This document shows, piece by piece, positions 7,418-16,919 of a DNA stretch of 64,000 nt. The number at the start of each line of letters is the position of its first letter. Position 1 is the first letter of the stretch. The notes under the pieces were generated by a model. That model searched no databases. It was not told where the DNA came from and worked only from the letters and a program-made list of their open reading frames with translations. The stretch comes from Actinoplanes sp. L3-i22 (GTDB taxonomy: Bacteria > Actinomycetota > Actinomycetes > Mycobacteriales > Micromonosporaceae): contig NZ_AP024745.1 in assembly GCF_019704555.1 (NCBI RefSeq), forward strand, positions 6,890,501 through 6,954,500. The letters are read 5' to 3'. The translations under genes were made by a program, and so were the position numbers.

Positions 7418-8563
7418 TCAAACCTCGACCGGCCTCCGCTGTGGATCGGTGAGCAGCAGACCCAGCAGGAAGGCCGGGATCGGGGCGAGGCAGAGCAGGA
7501 CGAACACGCCTTCCGGCCCGTGGTGCTGGGCGGTCAGGCCGAACAGCGGGGCGAACAGTCCGCCGATGCTGACGCCGAGACCGAGGGTCACCCCGGCGGC
7601 CGTGCCGGGACGCGACGGCAGGTAGTCCTGTCCGAGTTTGACCAGCACCGCGAACGGAATGTTGAGGGCCACGCCGGCCAGGCCGGCGAAGATCAAGGGC
7701 AGGACCGGGCCGCCGGTGAAGGCCAGTCCGGCCAGCGCCGGCAATCCCGCGAGGGCACCCCATTGCACGGTACGGACGGTGCCCACCCGATCCGCGATCC
7801 GCCCGCCGAGCAGCGTCCCGGCCACTCCCCCGACCAGGAACACGGCCAGCGCCGCCCCGGCCAGGGCGCGACTGCTGTGCAGGTGCCGCAGCCAGTACAG
7901 CTCGATGAACGTGTTCACCCCGAAGAACGCGGCGGAGCGCACCACCTCGATTCCGGTCAGCGCCAGGAACGGCCGCCATTGATCAGCCCCCGTCCGGGTC
8001 GTGACCGCCCCGGCGACGGCGGCCCGGTGCTGCCGAAGGAGAAATCCGGCGACGACCAGTGCCGGAACGACGAAAAGCACCGTCGCCGGAACGCCGAGGT
8101 ACACCAGCACCGGCGTAGCCAGCACCGGCGCAAGAAAGAAACCGACACTCCCACCGGCCGCGAAGACACTCATCGCCCCGGTGCTGTCCCCGGCCGCGGC
8201 CCGCGCCGCCCGCCCGGCCGCCGGATGGAACATCGCCACCCCGAGCCCGGAGAGCAGGATCAGCGCCCAGACCGCCGGGTACCACCCGCCGACCAGCCCG
8301 GACAGCCCGAACCCGAGCCCGGCCAGCGCCACCCCGGCGGCGGCCAGCCAGTCCAGGCGATACCGGTCGACGAGCACGCCGATGAACGGCTGCGGGATCG
8401 AGCTGCCGAGCGCCGCCGCCAGGGTCAGCCCGGAGATCGCCACGTAGCTGTAGCCGTGGTCGAGGACGAAGTAGGGCACGGTCGCCGGGACCAGGCCCTG
8501 GTACAGGTCGTCGACGGCGTGCGCGGTGCCCCAGAGGCGCATCCGGCGCCAGGTTTCGTTCAT
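7418..8563 (-). CDS. MFS transporter, fosmidomycin-resistance (Fsr)-like
   Basis: A 381-residue integral membrane protein with about twelve hydrophobic segments in two halves. The MFS loop 2-3 signature appears as GVLVDRYRLDW and again as GGRIADRVGT between helices 8 and 9. The start MNETWRRMRLWGTAHAVDDLYQGLVPATVPYFV and the FHPAAGRAARAA stretch recall Fsr-type drug exporters. It likely exports a toxic compound by proton antiport. The ATG at 8563 faces a divergent AraC regulator only 53 bp away, a normal arrangement for a regulator controlling its neighbour. Substrate unknown. Confidence 0.85.
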   Translation of the reverse strand: MNETWRRMRLWGTAHAVDDLYQGLVPATVPYFVLDHGYSYVAISGLTLAAALGSSIPQPFIGVLVDRYRLDWLAAAGVALAGLGFGLSGLVGGWYPAVWALILLSGLGVAMFHPAAGRAARAAAGDSTGAMSVFAAGGSVGFFLAPVLATPVLVYLGVPATVLFVVPALVVAGFLLRQHRAAVAGAVTTRTGADQWRPFLALTGIEVVRSAAFFGVNTFIELYWLRHLHSSRALAGAALAVFLVGGVAGTLLGGRIADRVGTVRTVQWGALAGLPALAGLAFTGGPVLPLIFAGLAGVALNIPFAVLVKLGQDYLPSRPGTAAGVTLGLGVSIGGLFAPLFGLTAQHHGPEGVFVLLCLAPIPAFLLGLLLTDPQRRPVEV

Positions 8564-8616
8564 ACCCCGAGCCTGGCGGCTCCACGGCGTGCGGACTTCC
8601 GATATTCTGCCCGATT

Positions 8617-9354
8617 GTGTCGGTAGAACGCCAAGTGCTGACCGGTCCCACCATCCGGCCGCTCGGGCACCGGGAGCGGATCGAGTGGCACGACCACGCC
8701 GTGCACCAGCTGGTTCATCCCCTGCGCGGCGTGCTGCAGGTGCACACCGGCCGCGGCGTCTGGATCGTCCCGCCGAACCGGGCGGTCTGGCTGCCGGCCG
8801 AGGTGCCGCACGCCCACCAGGCGAACGGCCCGACCGAGATGCGCTCGCTCATCTTCGGGGTGACGACGGCGGCGGTGCTGACCGAGCCGACGGTGCTGGT
8901 GGTCGGGCCGCTGCTGCGCGAGGTGATCCGCACGCTCAGCGAGGACCGCGACCTGACCGCCGGCCACCGGCACCACCTGGAGCAGGTCGCGTTGCACCAA
9001 CTGCGGCGGGCCGAGGCGCTGCCGCTGATGCTGCCGGCGCCGTCCGACCCGCGGCTGGTCGCGCTCTGCGACCTGCTCGCGGCCGACCCGGCCGACCAGC
9101 GCTCACTGCACGAGCTGGGCCGCCAGGTGGGCGCCGCGGAGCGCACGCTCAGCCGCCTGTTCCGCGCCGAGACCGGCTTCACCTTCCCGCAGTGGCGGGC
9201 CCAGCTGCGCCTGCACCACGCGCTGAGCCTGCTCACCGCCGGCCGCCCGGTCACCCGCGTCGCCGTGGACTGCGGTTTCCGCAGCCCGAGCGCGTTCATC
9301 GAGGCGTTCCGCGCCCTCTTCGGCACCACCCCCGGCCGGTACCTCCACAGTTAG
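8617..9354 (+). CDS. AraC-family transcriptional regulator
   Basis: A 245-residue protein with an N-terminal cupin sensor (WHDHAVHQLVHPLRGVLQVHTGRGVWIVPPNRAVWLPAEVPHAHQ in pieces, residues about 22-72) and a C-terminal double helix-turn-helix (SLHELGRQVGAAERTLSRLFRAETG and VTRVAVDCGFRSPSAFIEAFRALFGTTPGRY). The cupin histidines suggest binding of a small ligand. It is divergent from the MFS exporter and most likely controls it, as in regulator-exporter pairs of the NimR/NimT type. Start GTG at 8617 has a TTG two bases upstream of it as a weak alternative in another frame. Confidence 0.88.
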   Translation: MSVERQVLTGPTIRPLGHRERIEWHDHAVHQLVHPLRGVLQVHTGRGVWIVPPNRAVWLPAEVPHAHQANGPTEMRSLIFGVTTAAVLTEPTVLVVGPLLREVIRTLSEDRDLTAGHRHHLEQVALHQLRRAEALPLMLPAPSDPRLVALCDLLAADPADQRSLHELGRQVGAAERTLSRLFRAETGFTFPQWRAQLRLHHALSLLTAGRPVTRVAVDCGFRSPSAFIEAFRALFGTTPGRYLHS

Positions 9355-9396
9355 CAAACGTGGTAGAAAGGCACGCCCAAGATCCGTGGGGGGACG

Positions 9397-10272
9397 ATGT
9401 CGGAAGCGTTGATCGTGTGCGAGAGCCTGGTCCGGATCTATCAGACCGGGTCGATCGAGGTGCAGGCGCTTCAGGGCCTCGACCTCGTGGTGAACCGGGG
9501 CGAGATGGTCGCCGTGGTGGGCGCGTCCGGCAGCGGGAAGTCGACGCTGCTGTCGATCCTGGCCGGGATCGACGCGCCGACCGCCGGCAAGGCGCGGGTG
9601 GAGCAGTGGGACCTGCTCGCCATGTCGCGCGCCGACCGGGTCCGCTACCGGCGGCACACCGTCGGGTTCGTCCGGCAGCAGACCGCCGGCAACCTGGTGC
9701 CCTATCTGACCGCACGGCAGGTCGTGGACCTGCCGATGACGGCCGCCCGGAAACCGGTCAAAGAGCGAAAAGAACGTACCGAAGAATTGCTTGAAGCTCT
9801 TGGTGTGCTGGAATGCGCCGACCGTAGACCGGGCGAGATGTCCGGCGGTCAGCAACAGCGGGTGGCGATCGCGGTCGCGCTCGCGAATCGGCCGCACGTG
9901 CTGTTCGCCGACGAACCGACCGGTGAATTGGACACCGCCACCTCCGCCGAGGTGTTCGAGGCCTTGCGGGACGTCAATCAGCGATTCGGGGTGACCGTCG
10001 TGGTGGTCACCCACGATTCCGCGGTCAGCGGCCAGGTCGAGCGGACCGTGGCCATTCGCGACGGCCGGACCAGCAGCGAGGTGCTGCGCCGCACCGCGAC
10101 CAACGAGGACGGCGACACCCACGTGATCGCCGAGGAATACGCGGTGATGGACCGGGCCGGCCGCGTGCAGATTCCCCGCGAATACCGCGACACCCTCGAA
10201 CTCACCAACCGGGTCCGCCTCGCTCTGGAAGCCGACCACGTGCGGATCCACCCCGATCGGAACGGGAAATGA
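9397..10272 (+). CDS. ABC transporter ATP-binding protein with C-terminal AbrB/SpoVT-like tail
   Basis: A 291-residue MacB-type ATPase. Walker A GASGSGKS is at 42-49, the signature MSGGQQQRVAIA and Walker B HVLFADEPTGELD follow, and the switch His is in VVTHDSA. Beyond the usual domain end (about residue 230) there is an extension, EYAVMDRAGRVQIPREYRD followed by TLELTNRVRLALEADHVRIHP (about 248-287), which reads like a single AbrB/SpoVT swapped-hairpin domain. First gene of a four-gene operon with all junctions overlapping by 4 bp (ATGA/GTGA). A tggggggac stretch precedes the ATG. Confidence 0.9.
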   Translation: MSEALIVCESLVRIYQTGSIEVQALQGLDLVVNRGEMVAVVGASGSGKSTLLSILAGIDAPTAGKARVEQWDLLAMSRADRVRYRRHTVGFVRQQTAGNLVPYLTARQVVDLPMTAARKPVKERKERTEELLEALGVLECADRRPGEMSGGQQQRVAIAVALANRPHVLFADEPTGELDTATSAEVFEALRDVNQRFGVTVVVVTHDSAVSGQVERTVAIRDGRTSSEVLRRTATNEDGDTHVIAEEYAVMDRAGRVQIPREYRDTLELTNRVRLALEADHVRIHPDRNGK

Positions 10273-10952
10273 TTAATTCAAACCCGATTGTTTCGGTACG
10301 GGGAATCCACCGCACCTTCGGCGCCGGAACCACCGCCGTGCACGCGTTGCGGGACATCTCCTTCGACATCGAACCGGGCACCATGGTCGCGCTCGTCGGC
10401 CGTTCCGGTTCCGGGAAGACCACGCTGCTGAACGTGATCGGCGGCCTGGACCGCGCCGACCAGGGCTCGGTCCACGTCGACGGCGACGACATCACCACCC
10501 TGGACGAGGACGGCCTGTCGCAGTTGCGGCGCGACAAGGTGTCCTACGTCTTCCAGACGTTCGGCCTGATCCCGGTGCTGTCCGCGGCGGAGAACGTCGG
10601 CGCCCCGCTGCGGCTGGCCCGCACCCCGGCCGCCGACCGGGAGAAGCGGGTGAAGCTCCTGCTCGACCTGGTCGGGCTCGCCGAGCACGCCGAGCAGCGC
10701 CCGACCGAGTTGTCCGGCGGGCAGCAGCAGCGGGTCGCGATCGCCCGCGCGCTGGCCGCCTCGCCGCGGCTGCTGATCGCCGACGAGCCGACCGGCCAGC
10801 TCGACGCGGAGACCGGCCGTTCGGTGATGGCGCTGCTGCGCGGCGTCGTCGAGTCGGAGGGCGTGACCGCGCTGGTCTCCACGCACGACCCGGTGATGAT
10901 GGCGCTCGCCGACCGGGTGATCCGGATCAGTGACGGGCGGCTGCACGAGTGA
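10269..10952 (+). CDS. ABC transporter ATP-binding protein (MacB/LolD type)
   Basis: A 227-residue ATPase with Walker A GRSGSGKT (about 43-50), Q-loop VFQTFGL, signature ELSGGQQQRVAIARALA, Walker B LLIADEPTGQLD and switch VSTHDPVM. It has the standard length, with no tail. It overlaps the first ATPase (ATGA) and the first permease (GTGA), so the two ATPases probably form a heterodimer that powers the two permeases. Confidence 0.93.
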   Translation: MINSNPIVSVRGIHRTFGAGTTAVHALRDISFDIEPGTMVALVGRSGSGKTTLLNVIGGLDRADQGSVHVDGDDITTLDEDGLSQLRRDKVSYVFQTFGLIPVLSAAENVGAPLRLARTPAADREKRVKLLLDLVGLAEHAEQRPTELSGGQQQRVAIARALAASPRLLIADEPTGQLDAETGRSVMALLRGVVESEGVTALVSTHDPVMMALADRVIRISDGRLHE

Positions 10953-13900
10953 TCGCCCTGCTGCTGCGCCGGGCCCGCGCCCAGTGGCCGGTGCTGGCCG
11001 CGCTGCTCGCCGTGGTCACCCTCGGCGCGACCCTGCTCGGCGTGTGTGCGCTGCTGGTGACCCGCAGCGCGCCGGTCGCGCTCGCGGTCGCCGCCCGGCA
11101 GGCCGACCCGGACCGGATGGCGGTGACCGCGTACACCTCGACGATCAAGGGGTCGGACGCGGCGGCGGTCGCCGACGCCACCCGGGGTGTGCTCAGCGCC
11201 GCGCTCGACCCGTTCCCGGCGCGCACCGCGGTCCGGGCCTCGTCGGTGATGCGCACGCTGCCCGGCCGCAGGGACCAGGCACGCACCTATCTGTCCGCCG
11301 TCGAGGACCTTTCCGAGCGGGCCGCGCTGGTCACCGGGCGCTGGCCGAAGGCCGGCGGCGACCCGGCCCACCCCGAGGCCGTGCTGCTGGACTCCACGGC
11401 GAAGCTGCTCGGCCTGGCCGTCGGCGGCCACGTGCGGCTGGCCGCGGACACCTCCGCCGACGCCCCGGCGCCGGCCGTCGACCTGACCGTGGTCGGCGTC
11501 GCCCGGCCGCTGCCCGGCGCCGGCTGGGACCGCGACCTGCTCGACGGCACCGGCTTCGACCCGGACCACAACGACGGCACCACCATGCGGGACTTCCCGG
11601 CGTACGGGCCGTTCCTGGTCGACGCGGGCGACCTGCTCACCGGCGGCTCGTCGCTGCTGCGGATGGAGATGACCGCCCGCCCCGACCTGACCGGCGCCAC
11701 CCCGGCCCGCCTGGACGCCGCGAGCGGCCACGTCGTGGACGCCGACGCGCGGCTCACCGGCACGCTCGGCGAGCGGGCCAGGTTCACCCGGGTGGCGTCC
11801 AGCCTGCCGGGCACCATGGTCGCCGCCCGGCACCAGCAGGACGTCACGCAGGCCGCGGTGCTGGCCGTGGCGGTGCTCGGGATCGTGCTGACCGCGGCCG
11901 CGCTGGCGCTGGCCGGGCGGCTCACCGCCGGGCTGCGCGCCGCGGAGACCACGCTGCTGTCGACGATGGGCGCGAGCCGGGTGCAGCTGGCGGTGACGGC
12001 CGGGCTCGAGGCGGGACTGATCGCGCTGGTGTCGGCGGGGCTGGCCGTACCCGGATCGTCTTTTCTGCATGCGGCCCTGAGCCACCTGGCGCCGATGAGC
12101 GGCGCCGGGCTGACCACCGCCCCGGTCGTCGATCCGAGCCAGGTGCTCGCCGTCCTCGCCGGTGCGCTGGTGCTGACCGTCATGCTGGCCCTCACCGCGC
12201 TGCGCGCCGAGGCCACCCCCGGTCAGCGGGGGCGCCGCGAGCTGCTCGCCCGGTCCGGTGCCGACCTGCTCCTGGTCGCGTTCGCCGCGCTGGGCTGGTG
12301 GCAGCTGCACGCCGGGCGCGCCGAGGCGGACATCCTGCAGGTGCTGGCGCCCGGCCTGCTGCTGGCCGCCGGCGCCGCCCTCGCGCTGCGCCTGGTGCCG
12401 CCGGCGCTGCGGGTCGCCGACCGGCTGGCCCGCCGCGCCGACAGCCTGCCGCTGCCGCTGGCCGCGTTCGAGGCCGCCCGCCGCCCGCAGGCCGCCGCGG
12501 CCGGGCTGCTGATCTGCCTGGCCGCCGCGACCGGCACGTTCGGGATCGCGCTCGCCGCCACCTGGAACACCTCCCAGCACGACCAGGCCGACCTGGCCGT
12601 CGGCACCGACCTGGCGGTCACCCTGACCACCCCGCCGGTCGCCGGGCAGGGCGCCGCGATCGCCCGGGCCACCGGCGCGACCGTGGTCAGCCCGGCCACC
12701 GACCGCGGCGTCGCGGTCGGGCAGTGGCTCGGCGGCGCCGGCGACACCCCGCACCTGATCGCGGTCGACACCACGCACGCCGGCCAGGTCCTGCGCGGGC
12801 GCCTGCCCAGCGGCCGGGACTGGACGTCGGCGACCCGCGGGCTCGCCCCGGCCGGGCCGGCCGCCGGCATCCCGGTCCAGGCCGGCGCCACCCTCGCGAT
12901 CCGGGGCACGGCGACCGGCTCGGTCCCGCTGACCGTGACCCCGCAACTGCTGCTGCAGGACACCGCCGGGCTGCGGACGGTCTGCACCAGCGCGCCGGTC
13001 CCGCTCGACGGCACCCGGCACGCCCTGGCCGGGTGCGCGCCGGCCGACGGGGTCCGGCTGGTGGCGGTGGCGCTGCCGGTCGACTACGACTTCAACTACC
13101 TGTTCACGCCGTCGCAGGCCCGGTTCACCGTGGCGATCGGCCTGCCCGGGCCGGCCGGCGACGTCAGCGGCTGGACCACCTCGGCCGTGCTGCCGGACCG
13201 CGGCCAGCTGCAGCAGCCGGCGATGACCGCGGCCGGCAACCAGCTGCGGATGACCGGGACCGTGCAGCTCGGCGGCGACGCCGGCAAGCTGGCGCTGATC
13301 ACGACGGCGTTCCCGGCGCTCGACGCGGTGCCGGTGGTGGTCTCGCAGAAGCTGGCCGACGGGCTCGGGGTCGCCGCCGGGAAGCCGCTGGATCTGACGG
13401 TCGGGACGACGGTCGTACCGGCAAAGGTCGCCGGGATCGTGCCGGCCGTGCCCGGCGCACCCGGCGCCGCCGCCGTCCTGGCCGACATCGACGCGCTGTC
13501 CCGGGTGCTGACCGCGCGCGGCGAGCTGACCTACCCGGTCGACGCCTGGTGGGCCGGGTCGCCGGCGCACCCCGACGTGGCCGCCCTGCACCTGGGCACG
13601 ACCACCACCCGGGCCGGCGAGACCCGGCGACTGACCGCCGGGCCGCTCAACGCCGGGCTGCCCGCGGTGCTGAAGCTGCTCGTCCCGGCGGCCGTCCTGC
13701 TCCTGCTCGCCGGGGTGATCCTGCACGTCACGCACGACCTGCGGGACCGGGCGGTCGAGGTGGCCCGGCTACGGGGCCTGGGCATGACCGGGCGGGAGAT
13801 CCGCACGACGCTGCTCGCCCAGCACGCCGCGATCCTGCTGCCGCTGCTCGCCGCCGGAACGCTGGTCGGCGCGCTCGCGACCGTGGTGGTGGCACCGCTG

Positions 13901-14077
13901 CTGATCCGCTCCGAGACCGGCGCCACACCCGTGCCGCCGGTACAGCCGAGCTGGCCGTGGCCGGCCGAGCTGCTGCTGATCGCCCTGCTCGTGGCCGGCT
14001 GCACGCTGGCCGTCGGCGCGGTCGCCACCGTCCAGGCCCGCCGCGCCGGCGCGGCCCAACTCCGGGTGGTCTCATGA
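10949..14077 (+). CDS. Large FtsX-type ABC permease, 1042 residues
   Basis: A membrane protein with an N-terminal hydrophobic helix (WPVLAALLAVVTLGATLLGVCALL), a long extracytoplasmic domain, a central helix cluster around residues 300-560, a second extracytoplasmic domain and a C-terminal FtsX block with the last helices (LLVPAAVLLLLAGVILHV, HAAILLPLLAAGTLVGALATVVVAPLL, ELLLIALLVAGCTLAVGAVATV). The cytosolic motif EVARLRGLGMTGREIRTTLLAQHA before the last helices is the FtsX coupling region. Such double-length permeases act as exporters or mechanotransmission devices. The GTG start overlaps the ATPase stop. Confidence 0.88.
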   Translation: MIALLLRRARAQWPVLAALLAVVTLGATLLGVCALLVTRSAPVALAVAARQADPDRMAVTAYTSTIKGSDAAAVADATRGVLSAALDPFPARTAVRASSVMRTLPGRRDQARTYLSAVEDLSERAALVTGRWPKAGGDPAHPEAVLLDSTAKLLGLAVGGHVRLAADTSADAPAPAVDLTVVGVARPLPGAGWDRDLLDGTGFDPDHNDGTTMRDFPAYGPFLVDAGDLLTGGSSLLRMEMTARPDLTGATPARLDAASGHVVDADARLTGTLGERARFTRVASSLPGTMVAARHQQDVTQAAVLAVAVLGIVLTAAALALAGRLTAGLRAAETTLLSTMGASRVQLAVTAGLEAGLIALVSAGLAVPGSSFLHAALSHLAPMSGAGLTTAPVVDPSQVLAVLAGALVLTVMLALTALRAEATPGQRGRRELLARSGADLLLVAFAALGWWQLHAGRAEADILQVLAPGLLLAAGAALALRLVPPALRVADRLARRADSLPLPLAAFEAARRPQAAAAGLLICLAAATGTFGIALAATWNTSQHDQADLAVGTDLAVTLTTPPVAGQGAAIARATGATVVSPATDRGVAVGQWLGGAGDTPHLIAVDTTHAGQVLRGRLPSGRDWTSATRGLAPAGPAAGIPVQAGATLAIRGTATGSVPLTVTPQLLLQDTAGLRTVCTSAPVPLDGTRHALAGCAPADGVRLVAVALPVDYDFNYLFTPSQARFTVAIGLPGPAGDVSGWTTSAVLPDRGQLQQPAMTAAGNQLRMTGTVQLGGDAGKLALITTAFPALDAVPVVVSQKLADGLGVAAGKPLDLTVGTTVVPAKVAGIVPAVPGAPGAAAVLADIDALSRVLTARGELTYPVDAWWAGSPAHPDVAALHLGTTTTRAGETRRLTAGPLNAGLPAVLKLLVPAAVLLLLAGVILHVTHDLRDRAVEVARLRGLGMTGREIRTTLLAQHAAILLPLLAAGTLVGALATVVVAPLLIRSETGATPVPPVQPSWPWPAELLLIALLVAGCTLAVGAVATVQARRAGAAQLRVVS

Positions 14078-16770
14078 TCCGGTCCGCGATGCACTGGCCC
14101 AGCGTCCGGGGGCGGGCCCGGGCCGACGCCGGCCCGCTGCTGCTCTCCGCCGTGGTGGTGCTGGCGGTGACGATCCTGGCCGGGGCGGTGCCGGTGCTGT
14201 TGCGCGACACCGCGGACGAGGCCGTCCAGCACGCGGTCCGGCTCGCCGGCGACGACGCCGACGTACGGGTGCAGGCGCGCTGGGAGTGGGACGACGGCGC
14301 GAACGGCGGCCGGGTCCGGGTGCCGAGGTCCGCCGAGGCCCTCGACGACCTGCGGGACCGGTCGCTGGGGCAGTTGGGACCGTTGGAGGAGGTGCTGCTG
14401 CCGCCGATCGAGGTCACCGACAGCCCGTACCTCAAAATTCTCGACGGCCTCGAGCCGCGCAGCTTCCGTCTCGACTATCTGGCCGGCGCGGCCGGGCCCG
14501 CGGTCACCTGGGTGTCCGGTGGCGCGCCGCGGCCGAGCACCGACCAGCCCGAGGTCGAGGTGCCCTTCGACAACACGCCGTGGCCGGTGCAGGCCGGCGT
14601 CTCCGAGGCCACCGCGGCCCGGCTCGGGGTCAAGCCCGGCGATCGGCTGCGGCTCGAGGACGCCCAGCACGCCGCCAAGGACGTCCGGATCAGCGGCGTC
14701 TTCCGGCCGGTCGACCCGGCCGACCCGACGTGGCAGGTCGCGCCGTGGCTGCTCGACCCGGTGTACGGCAAGGACGGCGCCGGCATCACCCGGTTCGGTG
14801 GCCTGCTGTCGAAGGAGTCGCTGCCCGACGCCCGCCTCGCCTTCGGCCAGGACGACATGCCCCGCACGGTCCGCTTCCGCCCCGACCCGCGACTGCTGAC
14901 CCTGGACTCGGCGCAGCGGATCGTCGCCGCCGTGATCCAGCTCAAGGTGTCCTCGACGACGTCCGGTGACCGGTCGGCCGAGGCCCAGTGGGCGACCCAG
15001 CTCGACTGGGTGCTGCGCGACGTCCAGGACGAGATCGACGCCGCCACCGCACAGGCGTCGGTGCTGCTCACCGCGGTGACCGTGGTCGCCGTGCTGATCC
15101 TGCTGCTGGCCGCGAACCTGCTGGTCGCCCGGCGCGCCCAGGCGCTGACCGTGGCCCGGCAGCGCGGCGCCTCGCTGACCGCCCTCGGCGCCGAGCTGCT
15201 GCTCGAATCGGTGCTGGTCGCGGCCGGTGCGACGGCCGCCGGCGCGCTGGTCGCCACGCTGACCGCGGGTGGCGTCGCGTGGGGCTGGCTGCTCCCGGTG
15301 GTGCTCGCCGCGGTGCTCGCCGGGCCGGCGTTCGGCCTGGTCGCGGCGTATCGGGCGACCCGCGACCGGCGGGTCCCGGCCAACCGCAGCGCCCGCCGGC
15401 TCCGCGAGCGCACCGCCGTGCTGCGCCGGCTGACCCTGGAGGTCGCCGTGCTCGCCGCGGCCGCGGTCGCGCTGACCCTGCTCGTCCAGCACGGGGTGCT
15501 GCCGTCGGCGGGCGGGACCGTGCTGCTGCCGGCCGCCGCCCCGGCGCTCGGCGTGCTGACCGGCGCGATCCTGCTGCTCCGGCTGCTGCCGCTGGTCACC
15601 GGGCTGACGTTGCGGCAGGCGTTGCGCTCGGCCCGGCCCCTGGCGGTCTTCGCGGCGGCCCGCGCCGCCACCTCGGCGTCCCGGGTGCTGCCGGTGCTCG
15701 CCCTGGTCAGCGCGGCCGGGCTGGCGTCGTTCGCGCTGACCGTGACCAGCACGGTCGACCGCGGGCTCACCGACGGCGCGTGGCGCGACGTCGGCGCCGA
15801 CGCCCGCCTGGAGCTGACCACCGACTCGGTCGACACGGTGCCCGCGCTGACGAAACAGCTCGCCGCCGGGGCCGGTGTCCGACACGCGGTCGCCGCGCAG
15901 GTCCAGGACGCGGCGCCGATCGTGGTGGGCAGCGCGGCCCGGCCGTCCCGGCTGGTCGTCGTGGACACCGCCGCGTACCGGGCGCTGCTCGCCGACACCC
16001 CGTTGCCGGCGCTCCCGGCCCTGCCCGCCGCACCGGCCGGGTCGGTGCCGGCCCTGGTCCGGTCGGCCGCGGGGCACGTGGCCGTCGGCGATGCCCTGGC
16101 GCTGCCGCGCGAGGGCGGCGGCCCGGCCTTCCCGCTCGTGTCGGTCGGCGTCGCGCCGCCGGTCGACGGCGCCGAGGACGTGGTCGTCGTCGACGCGGCC
16201 GCGATGACCGCCGCGGGGTACCACGTCGTGCCGAACACCGTCTGGGTGACCGGGCCGGGCGCGGAGAAGACGGCCCGCGGCGCCGACGCGCAGATCGTGC
16301 TGCGCACCGACGTGGAACGTGGTCACCGCGGCGCGCCGCTGGTCACCGGCCTGATCCGGCTCGCCTGGGCGTCGGCGATCACGCTGCTGGCGCTCGGCCT
16401 GCTCGGGTTCGCGCTGGGCGCGGCGGCCGGCGCCCAGGACCGCTGGCAGACCCTGAGCCGGCTGCGGACCCTCGGCCTGCGCACCGGTGAGGCCCGCCGG
16501 GTCGCGGCCGGTGAGCTGCTGCCCCTCGCGCTGGGCGCCGCGCTGGCCGGTCCGCTGCTGGGCGTGCTGCTGGCCCGGATCACGCTCGGCCCGCTGTCGT
16601 TGCGGCTGCTCACCGGCCAGACCGACGATCCGGTGCTGGTCCTGCCCTGGGCGATGATCGGGGTGGTCGCGCTGGCGTTCCCGCTGATGGTCCAGGCGGT
16701 CGTCGCCGCGGAGTCGTCGTCGCGCCGCCGCCACCGCCTCGGCGAGGTGCTGCGGGTCGGTGGTTCCTGA
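14074..16770 (+). CDS. Large FtsX-type ABC permease, 898 residues
   Basis: Second big permease of the operon. It starts MIRSAMHWPSVRGRARADAG with one helix (LLLSAVVVLAVTILAGAVPVLL), a large extracytoplasmic domain, a helix cluster (VLLTAVTVVAVLILLLAANLLVA onward) with the coupling motif ALTVARQRGASLTALGAE, and a C-terminal FtsX block with SRLRTLGLRTGEARRVAAGELLPL. ATG at 14074 overlaps the stop of the first permease. The two permeases are unequal, so the assembled transporter would be a hetero-oligomer. Substrate unknown; an antibiotic or peptide is plausible because resistance-type genes lie on both sides. Confidence 0.88.
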   Translation: MIRSAMHWPSVRGRARADAGPLLLSAVVVLAVTILAGAVPVLLRDTADEAVQHAVRLAGDDADVRVQARWEWDDGANGGRVRVPRSAEALDDLRDRSLGQLGPLEEVLLPPIEVTDSPYLKILDGLEPRSFRLDYLAGAAGPAVTWVSGGAPRPSTDQPEVEVPFDNTPWPVQAGVSEATAARLGVKPGDRLRLEDAQHAAKDVRISGVFRPVDPADPTWQVAPWLLDPVYGKDGAGITRFGGLLSKESLPDARLAFGQDDMPRTVRFRPDPRLLTLDSAQRIVAAVIQLKVSSTTSGDRSAEAQWATQLDWVLRDVQDEIDAATAQASVLLTAVTVVAVLILLLAANLLVARRAQALTVARQRGASLTALGAELLLESVLVAAGATAAGALVATLTAGGVAWGWLLPVVLAAVLAGPAFGLVAAYRATRDRRVPANRSARRLRERTAVLRRLTLEVAVLAAAAVALTLLVQHGVLPSAGGTVLLPAAAPALGVLTGAILLLRLLPLVTGLTLRQALRSARPLAVFAAARAATSASRVLPVLALVSAAGLASFALTVTSTVDRGLTDGAWRDVGADARLELTTDSVDTVPALTKQLAAGAGVRHAVAAQVQDAAPIVVGSAARPSRLVVVDTAAYRALLADTPLPALPALPAAPAGSVPALVRSAAGHVAVGDALALPREGGGPAFPLVSVGVAPPVDGAEDVVVVDAAAMTAAGYHVVPNTVWVTGPGAEKTARGADAQIVLRTDVERGHRGAPLVTGLIRLAWASAITLLALGLLGFALGAAAGAQDRWQTLSRLRTLGLRTGEARRVAAGELLPLALGAALAGPLLGVLLARITLGPLSLRLLTGQTDDPVLVLPWAMIGVVALAFPLMVQAVVAAESSSRRRHRLGEVLRVGGS

Positions 16771-16919
16771 GGAGGTTCGGCGTTAATCGGTTGCCGGGGC
16801 GGCCCCGGGGCTGATGGGGTGGGCTGGTCAGTGCCCCCGAGCGGAAGAAGAATCCGAGATGCGAGCTGCGTTCATGTCACCCACGGAATCAATTCGATTC
16901 GTTCTTGAGGACATGACGC

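Noticed and set aside
10544..13735. A minus-strand frame of more than 1000 codons opposite the ABC operon
   Set aside because: It is antisense to two clear ABC genes, is rich in Gly/Arg/Gln without domains, and arises from GC-rich third positions.
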